From assembly GCF_031844705.1 (NCBI RefSeq), contig NZ_CP134609.1, positions 6,510,001-6,574,000 of the forward strand: a stretch of DNA of 64,000 nt. The letters are read 5' to 3'. The stretch is from Streptomyces sp. ITFR-16. Lineage in GTDB: Bacteria; Actinomycetota; Actinomycetes; Streptomycetales; Streptomycetaceae. The notes below the pieces were generated by a model. The model ran no database searches. It saw only the letters and a list, made by a program, of their open reading frames with translations, and was not told the origin of the DNA. Positions 8,820-16,352 of this stretch are shown in pieces (position 1 is the stretch's first letter; each line of letters begins with the position of its first letter). The position numbers and the translations under genes were made by a program.

Positions 8820-9254
8820 TCAGCCCCGGCCGTCGGTCAGTTCGACGACCCGGAAGCGTTCGGCGACGACCAGGGTGTCGTCGTCGACCGTGAACTCCGG
8901 GTCGCCGAGCGCCTCCCGCATCTCGTCGCTGTGCCAGAACCGCTCGTGGCCCGCCCGCCACTCGGCGACGGAGGTGTCGCCCTCGCCCTCGTCGAGCGCG
9001 TGCCGCAGATCGACGTCCCCGAGCCGCAGGATCCGTACCTCGGTCACTTCGAGCACCGCGACCTCCCGCCCGTCGGAGTCGATGAGGGCGGACCGCTCAC
9101 CGACCGGCGGCGGCTCCTCCTTCTCCGCCTCGTACTCCACGAGCAGTCCGGTCGTCGACACCTTGCGCCCGTCGAGCACCGCCGCGACCAGCTGGTCGCG
9201 CAGCGGCCCGGGGAAGGCGAGGAGGAACGGCTTGAGCGCTTCACGGTTCGGCAT
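8820..9254 (-). CDS. ASCH domain protein
   Basis: 144 aa, cytosolic. The segment KVSTTGLLVEYE and the GDVDLRHALDEGEGDTSVAEWRAGHERFW block correspond to the ASCH fold (ASC-1 homology, RNA-binding-like; some members are RNA-cleaving or amidohydrolase enzymes). The exact activity is unknown. There is no clear Shine-Dalgarno; CAGACT 6 nt before the ATG could be the -10 of a leaderless transcript. Convergent with the exporter gene on its 3' side. Confidence 0.8.
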   Translation of the reverse strand: MPNREALKPFLLAFPGPLRDQLVAAVLDGRKVSTTGLLVEYEAEKEEPPPVGERSALIDSDGREVAVLEVTEVRILRLGDVDLRHALDEGEGDTSVAEWRAGHERFWHSDEMREALGDPEFTVDDDTLVVAERFRVVELTDGRG

Positions 9255-9382
9255 GGCGCAAGTCTGGCACCGGCGGGCCGCCGGCGCCGGGGAGTATCGC
9301 GGGGGGAGAGAGAATCTGACGGGTCGGTGACGTGGGGCCGCCGCCCCTGGCGCCGGACGGCCCGCAGTGCTCGAATCGGGGG

Positions 9383-10150
9383 GTGAACAGTTCCCCCGCC
9401 GACTCCTCCGGCGACGCGCCCGACGACGAAGGGCCCGGCCCCGACGGGACCGGCGCCCCGGTCGGCCGGCGGCTGGTCCTGACGATGCTCGGTCTGGGCG
9501 CGGCCGGGCTCGTCGCCGCCCCCGTCCTGCAGCGCGCGTTCGAATCCGGCCTCGGCGCGGTCGCGGACAAGGACCCCACCGGGCTGACCGGCCTGCTGCC
9601 CAACGGCGGCGGCTTCCGCTACTACTCCGTCGCCTCGTCCGTACCGAGGAAGGGCGCCGCCGACTACCGGCTGACCGTGGACGGGCTGGTCGAGCGCCCG
9701 GCCACGTACACCTTGGACGCCCTGAAGCGGCTGCCGCAGACCCGGATGGTCCGGGACGTCCAGTGCGTCACCGGCTGGCGGGTGCCCGGGACCCCGTTCG
9801 AGGGGGTACGGCTCTCCGCGCTGCTGGACGCGGCGGGGGTGCGGTCCGGGGCGAAGGCGGTCCGCTTCACCTGCTTCGACGGGACCTACAGCGAGAGCCT
9901 CACCCTCGCGCAGGCCCGCCGCGCCGACGTGCTGGTCGCACTGCGGATGCAGGACCGGCCGGTGTCCCACGCACACGGCGGTCCCGTCCGCCTCTACGTG
10001 GCCCCGATGTACTTCTACAAGTCCGCGAAATGGCTCTCCGGGATCACCGTCACGGACTCCGTGCGCCCCGGCTACTGGGAGAAGCTCGGATATGACGTCG
10101 ACGCCTGGGTCGGGCGGTCCAACGGCCGCGACGATGCCCCCACTACCTGA
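9383..10150 (+). CDS. Exported molybdopterin-dependent oxidoreductase (sulfite-oxidase/MsrP-like fold)
   Basis: 255 aa. An arginine pair before a hydrophobic stretch (GRRLVLTMLGLGAAGLVAAP) looks like a twin-arginine signal. The sulfite-oxidase-type molybdopterin domain follows, with the presumed Mo-ligand cysteine in RDVQCVTGWRVPGTPFEGV and the family's VSHAHGGPVRLYVAPMYFYKSAKWL. The substrate is unknown; related proteins repair methionine sulfoxide or reduce other oxides. GTG at 9383 is used because it precedes the Tat-like signal. The cytochrome b gene overlaps its last 17 bases, implying a two-subunit complex at the membrane. Confidence 0.8.
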   Translation: MNSSPADSSGDAPDDEGPGPDGTGAPVGRRLVLTMLGLGAAGLVAAPVLQRAFESGLGAVADKDPTGLTGLLPNGGGFRYYSVASSVPRKGAADYRLTVDGLVERPATYTLDALKRLPQTRMVRDVQCVTGWRVPGTPFEGVRLSALLDAAGVRSGAKAVRFTCFDGTYSESLTLAQARRADVLVALRMQDRPVSHAHGGPVRLYVAPMYFYKSAKWLSGITVTDSVRPGYWEKLGYDVDAWVGRSNGRDDAPTT

Positions 10151-10772
10151 GCGGGCGGACCGGGTACGCCGGTTCGCCCGGCCGGTGCGCCGGGTGCACC
10201 GGACCACCGCGGCGCTGACGCTGGTGTGCGTGGCGACGGCGGCCTGTCTGTACGTGCCGCAGCTCGCCGAACTCGTCGGCCGCCGCCATCTGGTGGTCAC
10301 CGTGCACGAGTGGTCCGGGCTGCTCATCCCCGTACCGCTGCTGGCGGGACTGGCCGCGCGGTCGCTGCGGGCCGATCTGCGGCGGCTCAACCGCTTCGGG
10401 CCGCACGACCGGGAGTGGCTGCGGGCGGTGCGCCGCCGTGACCACCGGCCGGGGTCCCGGCCGGCCGGGAAGTTCAACGCCGGACAGAAGCTGTACGCGG
10501 CCTGGATCGCGGGGGCGGTGCTCGTCATGGCGGGCACCGGGCTGCTGATGTGGTTCACCGGGTTCGCCCCGCTGCGCTGGCGGACGGGCGCGACCTTCGT
10601 CCACGACTGGCTGGCCCTGGCCGTCGGACTCGTGCTGGCCGGCCACATCGGGAAGGCGTACGCCGACCCGGAGGCACGCCGCGGCATGCGCTCCGGGTCG
10701 GTCGGGCGGGACTGGGCCCGTCGCGAGCACCCGCTGTGGCGGGCGCCGGACGAGCGCCTAGAGGATCAGTGA
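10134..10772 (+). CDS. Cytochrome b561-type membrane subunit for the molybdopterin oxidoreductase
   Basis: 212 aa, four predicted membrane helices. Candidate heme-b ligands are the histidines in VHRTTAALTL, VTVHEWSGLLIP, ATFVHDWLALAVG and LAGHIGKAY, the pattern of formate-dehydrogenase gamma/thiosulfate-reductase cytochrome b proteins. It probably delivers quinol electrons to the exported molybdoenzyme just upstream, whose 3' end it overlaps by 17 nt. Its own 3' end overlaps that of the convergent gntP gene by 15 nt. Confidence 0.8.
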   Translation: MPPLPERADRVRRFARPVRRVHRTTAALTLVCVATAACLYVPQLAELVGRRHLVVTVHEWSGLLIPVPLLAGLAARSLRADLRRLNRFGPHDREWLRAVRRRDHRPGSRPAGKFNAGQKLYAAWIAGAVLVMAGTGLLMWFTGFAPLRWRTGATFVHDWLALAVGLVLAGHIGKAYADPEARRGMRSGSVGRDWARREHPLWRAPDERLEDQ

Positions 10773-12155
10773 CAGCAGCAGGATGAAGACCAGCGAGACC
10801 ACGGAGATGATGGTCTCCATCACCGACCAGGTCTTCACCGTCTGGCCGACGTCCATCCCGAAGTACTCCTTCACCAGCCAGAACCCGGCGTCGTTGACAT
10901 GGCTGAAGAAGAGCGAGCCCGCGCCGACGGCGAGGACCAGCAGGGCGACGTGCGAGGTCGACATGTCGGCCGCCAGCGGGGCGACCAGGCCGGCCGCCGA
11001 GATCGTGGCCACCGTCGCCGAACCGGTCGCGAGCCGGATCGCGACGGCGATCAGCCAGCCGAGCAGCAGCGCGGGAATCGACCAGTTCTCGGAGAAGTCC
11101 AGGATCATCTGGCCCACACCGGCGTCGATCAGGGTCTGCTTGAAGCCGCCGCCCGCGCCCACGATGAGCAGCACACCGGCGATCGGGGCGAGGGACTTCT
11201 CCACGGTGGTGGAGAGCCGCGCCTTGGTGAACCCGGCGGCCCGGCCCAGCGTGAACATGCCCACGATGACCGCGGCGAGCAGCGCGACGAGCGGGGAGCC
11301 GATCACGTCGGTGACCCGCTGGAGCCCCTGCTCGGGGTCGTCCACCACGATCTCGACGAGGGCCTTGACCAGCATCAGGACGACGGGCAGCAGGATCGTC
11401 GCCAGGGTGGCGCCGAAGCTCGGCCGGCGGTCCAGGTCCTCGGCCGGGCGCTGCGGGACCATCGTCTCGGGCGCCTTGATGTCCACCCAGCGGGCGGCGT
11501 AGCGGGAGAAGACCGGGCCGGCGAGGATCACGGTCGGGACCGCGACCAGCACACCGAGGGCCAGCGTGACCCCCAGGTTGGCGCCGAGCGCGTCGATCGC
11601 GACGAGCGGGCCGGGGTGCGGGGGGATCAGCCCGTGCATCACGGAGAGTCCGGCCAGCGCCGGAATGCCGATCCGCATCAGGGAGTAGTTGCCGCGCTTG
11701 GCGACGAGCAGGACCACCGGGATCATCAGGACGATCCCGACCTCGAAGAACAGCGGCAGACCGATGATCGAGGCGATGAGGACCATCGCCCACGGCATGG
11801 CCCGCTTGCTCGCCTTCGCGAGGATCGTGTCGACGATCTGGTCGGCGCCGCCGGAGTCGGCGAGCAGCTTGCCCAGGATCGCGCCGAGCGCGATGAGGAC
11901 GCCGACGCCCGCGACGGTGGAGCCGAGGCCCGCGGTGAAGCTCGCTATCGTCTTCGCCGGCGCGGCGCCGGCGAAGGAGCCGAGCGCCAGCGAGCCGATG
12001 GTCAGCGCGAGGAACGCGTGCATCTTGAACTTGGTGATGAGCAGGACGATGACGGCGATGCCCGCCAGGACGGCGATGCCCAACTGCGCGTTGCCGGCCG
12101 AAGTGATGGGTTCGACGGCGTCCGCTGCCAGCATCTCGACGCTGAGACTGGTCAC
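10758..12155 (-). CDS. gntP: Gluconate:H+ symporter, GntP family
   Basis: 465 aa, about twelve hydrophobic segments, with GntP-family signatures GGGFKQTLIDAGVG, HGLIPPHPGPLVAI and SHVNDAGFW. Imports gluconate for phosphorylation by the kinase encoded immediately upstream (11 bp gap). The start is GTG at 12155 with AAGGA 8 nt before it; the very long open frame upstream is antisense to other genes and is ignored. Confidence 0.9.
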   Translation of the reverse strand: MTSLSVEMLAADAVEPITSAGNAQLGIAVLAGIAVIVLLITKFKMHAFLALTIGSLALGSFAGAAPAKTIASFTAGLGSTVAGVGVLIALGAILGKLLADSGGADQIVDTILAKASKRAMPWAMVLIASIIGLPLFFEVGIVLMIPVVLLVAKRGNYSLMRIGIPALAGLSVMHGLIPPHPGPLVAIDALGANLGVTLALGVLVAVPTVILAGPVFSRYAARWVDIKAPETMVPQRPAEDLDRRPSFGATLATILLPVVLMLVKALVEIVVDDPEQGLQRVTDVIGSPLVALLAAVIVGMFTLGRAAGFTKARLSTTVEKSLAPIAGVLLIVGAGGGFKQTLIDAGVGQMILDFSENWSIPALLLGWLIAVAIRLATGSATVATISAAGLVAPLAADMSTSHVALLVLAVGAGSLFFSHVNDAGFWLVKEYFGMDVGQTVKTWSVMETIISVVSLVFILLLSLIL

Positions 12156-12166
12156 GGTGGTGATCC

Positions 12167-12676
12167 TTAGGTGTCGAGCCGGCGCAACGCGGCGACGGCT
12201 CGCTGGGTGATTTCCTCGGGGGTGCCGGACACATCCACGGCGACGCCGGCCTCGTCGTCCTCCAGGGGCTGGAGGGTGGCGAACTGCGAGTCGAGGAGCG
12301 CGGTCGGCATGAAGTGGCCCTTGCGGCCCGCCATCCGCTCCTCGATCAGGGACCGGTCGCCGGTCAGATGCAGGAAGACGGCGCCGGGTGCCTCGCCACG
12401 CAGGCGGTCGCGGTAGGCGCGCTTGAGGGCCGAGCTGCTGACGACTCCGCCGAGCCCCGCCCGGCCGTGTGCCCACTGCCCGATCGCATCGAGCCAGGGC
12501 CACCGGTCCGCGTCGTCCAGCGGGGTGCCGGCCGACATCTTGGCGATGTTCGCCGGGGGATGGAAGTCGTCGCCCTCGGCGTACGGAACGCCCAGTGCGG
12601 CGGCGAGCAGGGGGCCGATCGTGGTCTTGCCGGTCCCTGCGACGCCCATCACCACGACGACGTGGGGGGTGCTCAT
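12167..12676 (-). CDS. gntK: Gluconokinase
   Basis: 169 aa. Phosphorylates gluconate to 6-phosphogluconate for the pentose phosphate pathway. Walker A is GVAGTGKT, followed by the family's EGDDFHPPANIAKMSAGTPL and DRWPWL, then SSSALKRAYRDRLR and GRKGHFMPTALLDSQF, which together define GntK-type kinases. ATG at 12676 has GAGG upstream. It heads the minus-strand gntK-gntP operon and is divergent from gntR. Confidence 0.92.
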   Translation of the reverse strand: MSTPHVVVVMGVAGTGKTTIGPLLAAALGVPYAEGDDFHPPANIAKMSAGTPLDDADRWPWLDAIGQWAHGRAGLGGVVSSSALKRAYRDRLRGEAPGAVFLHLTGDRSLIEERMAGRKGHFMPTALLDSQFATLQPLEDDEAGVAVDVSGTPEEITQRAVAALRRLDT

Positions 12677-12729
12677 TGCGGTGCCTCGCTGTCTCTTCGA
12701 TGTCTTCCTCGACATCGGTCCGTCGCGCT

Positions 12730-12758
12730 ACTGAAACCCATACGTACGACTTATTCAA
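12730..12758 (-). promoter_or_regulatory. Probable gntK promoter
   Basis: On the minus strand TTGAAT (12758-12753) and TTCAGT (12735-12730) are 17 bp apart, about 55 nt upstream of the gntK start. One arm of the inverted repeat described for 12744-12782 lies in the spacer. Confidence 0.35.
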
Positions 12759-12782
12759 GATGCTGTGACATAAACGTCGTAC
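12744..12782. promoter_or_regulatory. Inverted repeat, candidate GntR operator
   Basis: GTACGAC (12744-12750) and GTCGTAC (12776-12782) are perfect 7-bp inverted arms 25 bp apart in the 142-bp gap between divergent gntK and gntR. The position fits autoregulation by the FadR-type GntR protein and control of gntKP by gluconate. Confidence 0.45.
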
Positions 12783-12806
12783 TTTTTGTTCCCGGGAGGG
12801 GCCCCG

Positions 12807-12812
12807 TACCCT
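12807..12812 (+). promoter_or_regulatory. -10 box of a probable leaderless gntR promoter
   Basis: TACCCT ends 6 nt before the ATG at 12819; no Shine-Dalgarno is seen between them. Confidence 0.5.
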
Positions 12813-12818
12813 TGGCCC

Positions 12819-13520
12819 ATGACCACACCTGCCCAGGGGCTCCATACGCATGTGCTGGACACCCTGGGCCTGGAGATCGCCGCGGGCGAGCACCGGCCCG
12901 GCCAGGTCCTGCGGACGGACGAGCTGGCCCAGCGCTTCGACGTCTCGCGCACGGTCGTACGGGAAGTGGTCCGGGTCCTGGAGTCCATGCACCTGGTCGA
13001 GTCCCGCCGCCGGGTCGGCGTCACCGTCCGGCCCACCGAGGCGTGGAACGTCTACGACCCGCAGGTCATCCGCTGGCGGCTGGCCGGCGCCGACCGCCCG
13101 CGCCAGCTGCGCTCCCTGACCGTGCTGCGGTCCGCGATCGAGCCGGTCGCCGCCTCGCTCGCCGCCCGCCACGCCACCCCCGCCCAGTGCGCCGAGCTCA
13201 CCGAACAGGCCCTCGGCATGGTCGCCACCTCGCGCGGCCAGCAGCTGGAGGGGTACCTCGAACACGACATCGCCTTCCACCGGATCGTCCTCAACGCCTC
13301 CGGCAACGAGATGTTCGCCCGTCTCGGTGACGTGGTCGCCGAGGTGCTCGCGGGGCGTACGCACCACCAGGTGATGTTCGAGGACCCCGACCCGGCGGCC
13401 GTCACCCTCCATGTCCGGCTCGCGGAAGCGGTCCGCGAGGGCGACGCCGCCGCGGCGGAGCGGCTGACGAAGGAGATCGCCGTCGGCGCCCTGCACGAGC
13501 TGGACGTCCTCGCGCCCTGA
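12819..13520 (+). CDS. gntR: FadR-subfamily GntR regulator of gluconate genes
   Basis: 233 aa. An N-terminal winged helix (LEIAAGEHRPGQVLRTDELAQ, VSRTVVREVVRVLESM) is followed by an all-helical FCD ligand domain (LEHDIAFHRIVLNASGNEMFARL with metal-type histidines). The position opposite gntK-gntP makes a gluconate-responsive repressor likely. ATG 12819 is preferred over one 11 codons earlier because of the TACCCT box 6 nt upstream. Confidence 0.85.
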   Translation: MTTPAQGLHTHVLDTLGLEIAAGEHRPGQVLRTDELAQRFDVSRTVVREVVRVLESMHLVESRRRVGVTVRPTEAWNVYDPQVIRWRLAGADRPRQLRSLTVLRSAIEPVAASLAARHATPAQCAELTEQALGMVATSRGQQLEGYLEHDIAFHRIVLNASGNEMFARLGDVVAEVLAGRTHHQVMFEDPDPAAVTLHVRLAEAVREGDAAAAERLTKEIAVGALHELDVLAP

Positions 13521-13611
13521 ACGCGGCCGCGCACGGCGCCGCTCCACCCCGCACGGCGTACGGTTGTCGGTGATCGATCTCCGGGAACGTCGGGAAAGGG
13601 AGTCCACGGGA

Positions 13612-14697
13612 ATGGCGCAGCACGTGCAAGGGGTCATCGCACCGGGCAAGAACGAGCCGGTACGCGTCGAGACCATCGTGATTCCGGACCCCGGCCCCGG
13701 TGAGGCCGTGGTCAGGATCCAGGCCTGCGGCGTCTGCCACACCGACCTGCACTACAAGCAGGGCGGAATCAACGACGACTTCCCCTTCCTCCTCGGCCAC
13801 GAGGCCGCGGGCGTCGTGGAGTCCGTCGGCGACGGCGTCACCGACGTGGCGCCGGGCGACTTCGTCGTCCTCAACTGGCGTGCGGTGTGCGGCCAGTGCC
13901 GCGCCTGTCTGCGCGGCCGCCCCTGGTACTGCTTCGACACCCACAACGCGAAGCAGAAGATGACCCTGCTGGACGGCACCGAGCTCTCCCCGGCCCTCGG
14001 CATCGGCGCCTTCGCCGAGAAGACCCTCGTCGCCGCCGGACAGTGCACCAAGGTCGACCCCGAGGTCTCCCCGGCCGTCGCCGGACTCCTCGGCTGCGGC
14101 GTCATGGCGGGCATCGGCGCCGCCATCAACACCGGCCAGGTCGGCCGCGGTGACTGTGTCGCGGTCATCGGCTGCGGCGGCGTCGGCGACGCCGCGATCG
14201 CCGGCGCCCGGCTGGCCGGCGCGGCGAAGATCATCGCCGTCGACATCGACGACCGAAAGCTTCAGACGGCGAAGACGATGGGCGCCACCCACACCGTCAA
14301 CTCCCGCTCCACCGACCCCGTCGAGGCCATCCGCTCGCTCACCGGCGGCAACGGCGCCGACGTCGTCATCGAGGCGGTCGGCCACCCGGAGACGTACAAG
14401 CAGGCCTTCTACGCCCGCGACCTCGCCGGCACCGTCGTCCTCGTCGGCGTCCCCACCCCCGAGATGCAGCTCGAACTCCCGCTGCTGGACGTCTTCGGCC
14501 GCGGCGGCTCGCTCAAGTCGTCCTGGTACGGCGACTGTCTGCCCTCGCGCGACTTCCCGATGCTGATCGACCTGCACCAGCAGGGCCGCATCGACCTCGG
14601 CGCTTTCGTCACCGAGACCATCGGACTCGGCGACGTCGAGCAGGCCTTCGCCCGGATGCACGACGGCGACGTCCTGCGCTCGGTGGTGGTCCTGTGA
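13612..14697 (+). CDS. S-(hydroxymethyl)mycothiol dehydrogenase (mycothiol-dependent formaldehyde dehydrogenase)
   Basis: 361 aa zinc alcohol dehydrogenase. The catalytic zinc site shows in ACGVCHTD and GHEAAG, the structural zinc in VCGQCRACLRGRPWYC, and NAD binding in IGCGGVGDAAIAG. The opening MAQHVQGVIAPGKNEPV and FDTHNAKQKMTLLDGTELSPALGIGAF are characteristic of the mycothiol-dependent class, which oxidises the formaldehyde-mycothiol adduct to the formyl thioester. ATG 13612 follows an AAGGGAG box. The downstream hydrolase overlaps its stop codon. Confidence 0.9.
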   Translation: MAQHVQGVIAPGKNEPVRVETIVIPDPGPGEAVVRIQACGVCHTDLHYKQGGINDDFPFLLGHEAAGVVESVGDGVTDVAPGDFVVLNWRAVCGQCRACLRGRPWYCFDTHNAKQKMTLLDGTELSPALGIGAFAEKTLVAAGQCTKVDPEVSPAVAGLLGCGVMAGIGAAINTGQVGRGDCVAVIGCGGVGDAAIAGARLAGAAKIIAVDIDDRKLQTAKTMGATHTVNSRSTDPVEAIRSLTGGNGADVVIEAVGHPETYKQAFYARDLAGTVVLVGVPTPEMQLELPLLDVFGRGGSLKSSWYGDCLPSRDFPMLIDLHQQGRIDLGAFVTETIGLGDVEQAFARMHDGDVLRSVVVL

Positions 14698-15326
14698 TGG
14701 CCGCCCGCATCGACCACCTCGTCACCTCCGGCACCTTCGCCCTCGACGGCGGCGAGTGGGACGTCGACAACAACGTCTGGATCGTCGGCGACGACACCGA
14801 GGCGGTCGTCATCGACGCCGCCCACGACGCCGCCGCCATCGAGACCGCGCTCGGCGGCCGCACGCTCCGCGCCATCATCTGCACCCACGCCCACAACGAC
14901 CACATCGACGCCGCTCCGGCGCTCGCCGCCGCGACCGGCGCACCGGTCCTGCTCCACCCCGACGACCTGCCGCTGTGGAAGCAGACCCACCCCGACCGCG
15001 CCCCCGACGGCGAACTGGCCGACGGCCAGGAGATCCAGGTCGCGGGCGTGACGCTCACCGTCCTGCACACCCCAGGCCACGCCCCGGGAGCCGTCTGCCT
15101 GTACGCCCCCGAGCTGTCGACCGTCTTCACCGGTGACACGCTCTTCCAGGGCGGCCCCGGCGCCACCGGACGTTCCTTCTCGCACTTCCCGACGATCGTC
15201 GGCTCGATCAGGGACCGGCTGCTCACGCTGGACCCCGCCACCACCGTCCGCACCGGTCACGGCGACTCGACGACCATCGGCGCGGAGGCCCCGCACCTGG
15301 ACGAGTGGATCAGCCGCGGCCACTGA
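14697..15326 (+). CDS. Metallo-beta-lactamase-fold hydrolase paired with the mycothiol dehydrogenase
   Basis: 209 aa. The zinc motif THAHNDHID (HxHxDH), the later histidine in HTPGHAPGA and the aspartate in FTGDTLFQGG form the MBL/glyoxalase II site. The ATG overlaps the dehydrogenase stop (TGATG), so the two are coupled. It probably hydrolyses the formyl-mycothiol thioester, as glyoxalase II-like enzymes do for glutathione; this is inferred from context. A GTG one codon earlier is an alternative start. Confidence 0.85.
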   Translation: MAARIDHLVTSGTFALDGGEWDVDNNVWIVGDDTEAVVIDAAHDAAAIETALGGRTLRAIICTHAHNDHIDAAPALAAATGAPVLLHPDDLPLWKQTHPDRAPDGELADGQEIQVAGVTLTVLHTPGHAPGAVCLYAPELSTVFTGDTLFQGGPGATGRSFSHFPTIVGSIRDRLLTLDPATTVRTGHGDSTTIGAEAPHLDEWISRGH

Positions 15327-15335
15327 CGGCCGTGC

Positions 15336-16271
15336 TCACCCCCGCGGCCACGCGGAGAGCCGCAGCCCGCTCTCGAAGCGGTGCGGCTCTCCCGTGACCG
15401 GATCGGTGAACTCCAGCACCCGGGCCAGGAGCTGCAGCGGACGGGAGAAGCCGTCGGGCGCGGCGTCCGGCGCCACCACCGGATAGACCGGGTCGTGCAC
15501 CAGCGGCAGCCCCAGGCTGTTCATATGGACCCGCAGCTGATGCGTCCGCCCGGTGGCGGGCAGCAGCCGGTAGCGGCCGAGCCCCTCCCGGTGCGCCAGC
15601 AGCTCGATCCGGCTCTCGCTGTTCGGCTCGCCCGGCTCCTCACGCGCGGCGATCACCCCGCGCTCCTTCACGATGCGGCTGCGCACCGTACGCGGCAGGA
15701 CGAGACCGGCGTCGTACGGCGCCACCGCCTCGTACTCCTTGCGCACCAGCCGGTCCCGGAACAGCGTCTGGTACGCGCCCCGCTCCTCGGGCCGCACCAC
15801 GAACAGCACGAGCCCCGCCGTCAGCCGGTCCAGCCGGTGCGCCGGCTGGAGGTGGACGAGCCCCAGCTCACGGCGGAGCCGGGCCACCGCCGTCTGCGTG
15901 ATGTGCCGGCCGCGCGGCGTCGTCGCCAGGAAGTGCGGCTTGTCCGCGACGACCAGATGCTCGTCCCGGTGGACCACACCGACCGGGAAGGGCACCGGCT
16001 CCTCCGGCGCGAAGTCCCGGTGGAACCAGAGGTGGCGGCCGGGTGTGTACGGCTCGTCGCCGCAGACCGGGCCCCGCACCGAGACGAACCGGCCCCCGTC
16101 GAGCAGAGCGTCGACCCGGTCCGCGCCGATCGCCCCGGCGAACCGCTCCAGCAGATGGTCGCGGACCGTCGGCCACCGCCCCTGCGGGTCCTCCGGCAGC
16201 CGCACCCGCACGGGATCGACCCCGTCGCGCTGCGGAAGGGGCGACGGCGGCGGCTTCGCCCGGCCCCTCAT
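15336..16271 (-). CDS. RluA-family RNA pseudouridine synthase
   Basis: 311 aa. The catalytic motif is AHRLDRLTAGLVLFVV, with the active aspartate in HRLD, preceded by VVADKPHFLATTPRG and followed by TGRTHQLRVHMNSLGLPLVHDPVYP, the standard RluA/RluC/RluD order. It isomerises a uridine in rRNA or tRNA; the target cannot be assigned. The N-terminal extension is proline/arginine-rich without an obvious S4 domain. The start at 16271 has no convincing Shine-Dalgarno and may be elsewhere. Confidence 0.85.
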   Translation of the reverse strand: MRGRAKPPPSPLPQRDGVDPVRVRLPEDPQGRWPTVRDHLLERFAGAIGADRVDALLDGGRFVSVRGPVCGDEPYTPGRHLWFHRDFAPEEPVPFPVGVVHRDEHLVVADKPHFLATTPRGRHITQTAVARLRRELGLVHLQPAHRLDRLTAGLVLFVVRPEERGAYQTLFRDRLVRKEYEAVAPYDAGLVLPRTVRSRIVKERGVIAAREEPGEPNSESRIELLAHREGLGRYRLLPATGRTHQLRVHMNSLGLPLVHDPVYPVVAPDAAPDGFSRPLQLLARVLEFTDPVTGEPHRFESGLRLSAWPRG

Positions 16272-16352
16272 CGGGGCCCGCCGGCCGGACCCGGAATGCT
16301 GGTGCTCATGATCCGGGCATCCTTCCACAGCGGGCACCGCCCGGCGCGCTCC

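Noticed and set aside
10758..13742. A 994-codon minus-strand open frame running through gntP, gntK and gntR
   Set aside because: Only the part after the GTG at 12155 is gntP. The rest is out of frame with gntK and antisense to gntR, a by-product of the G+C bias that removes stop codons.
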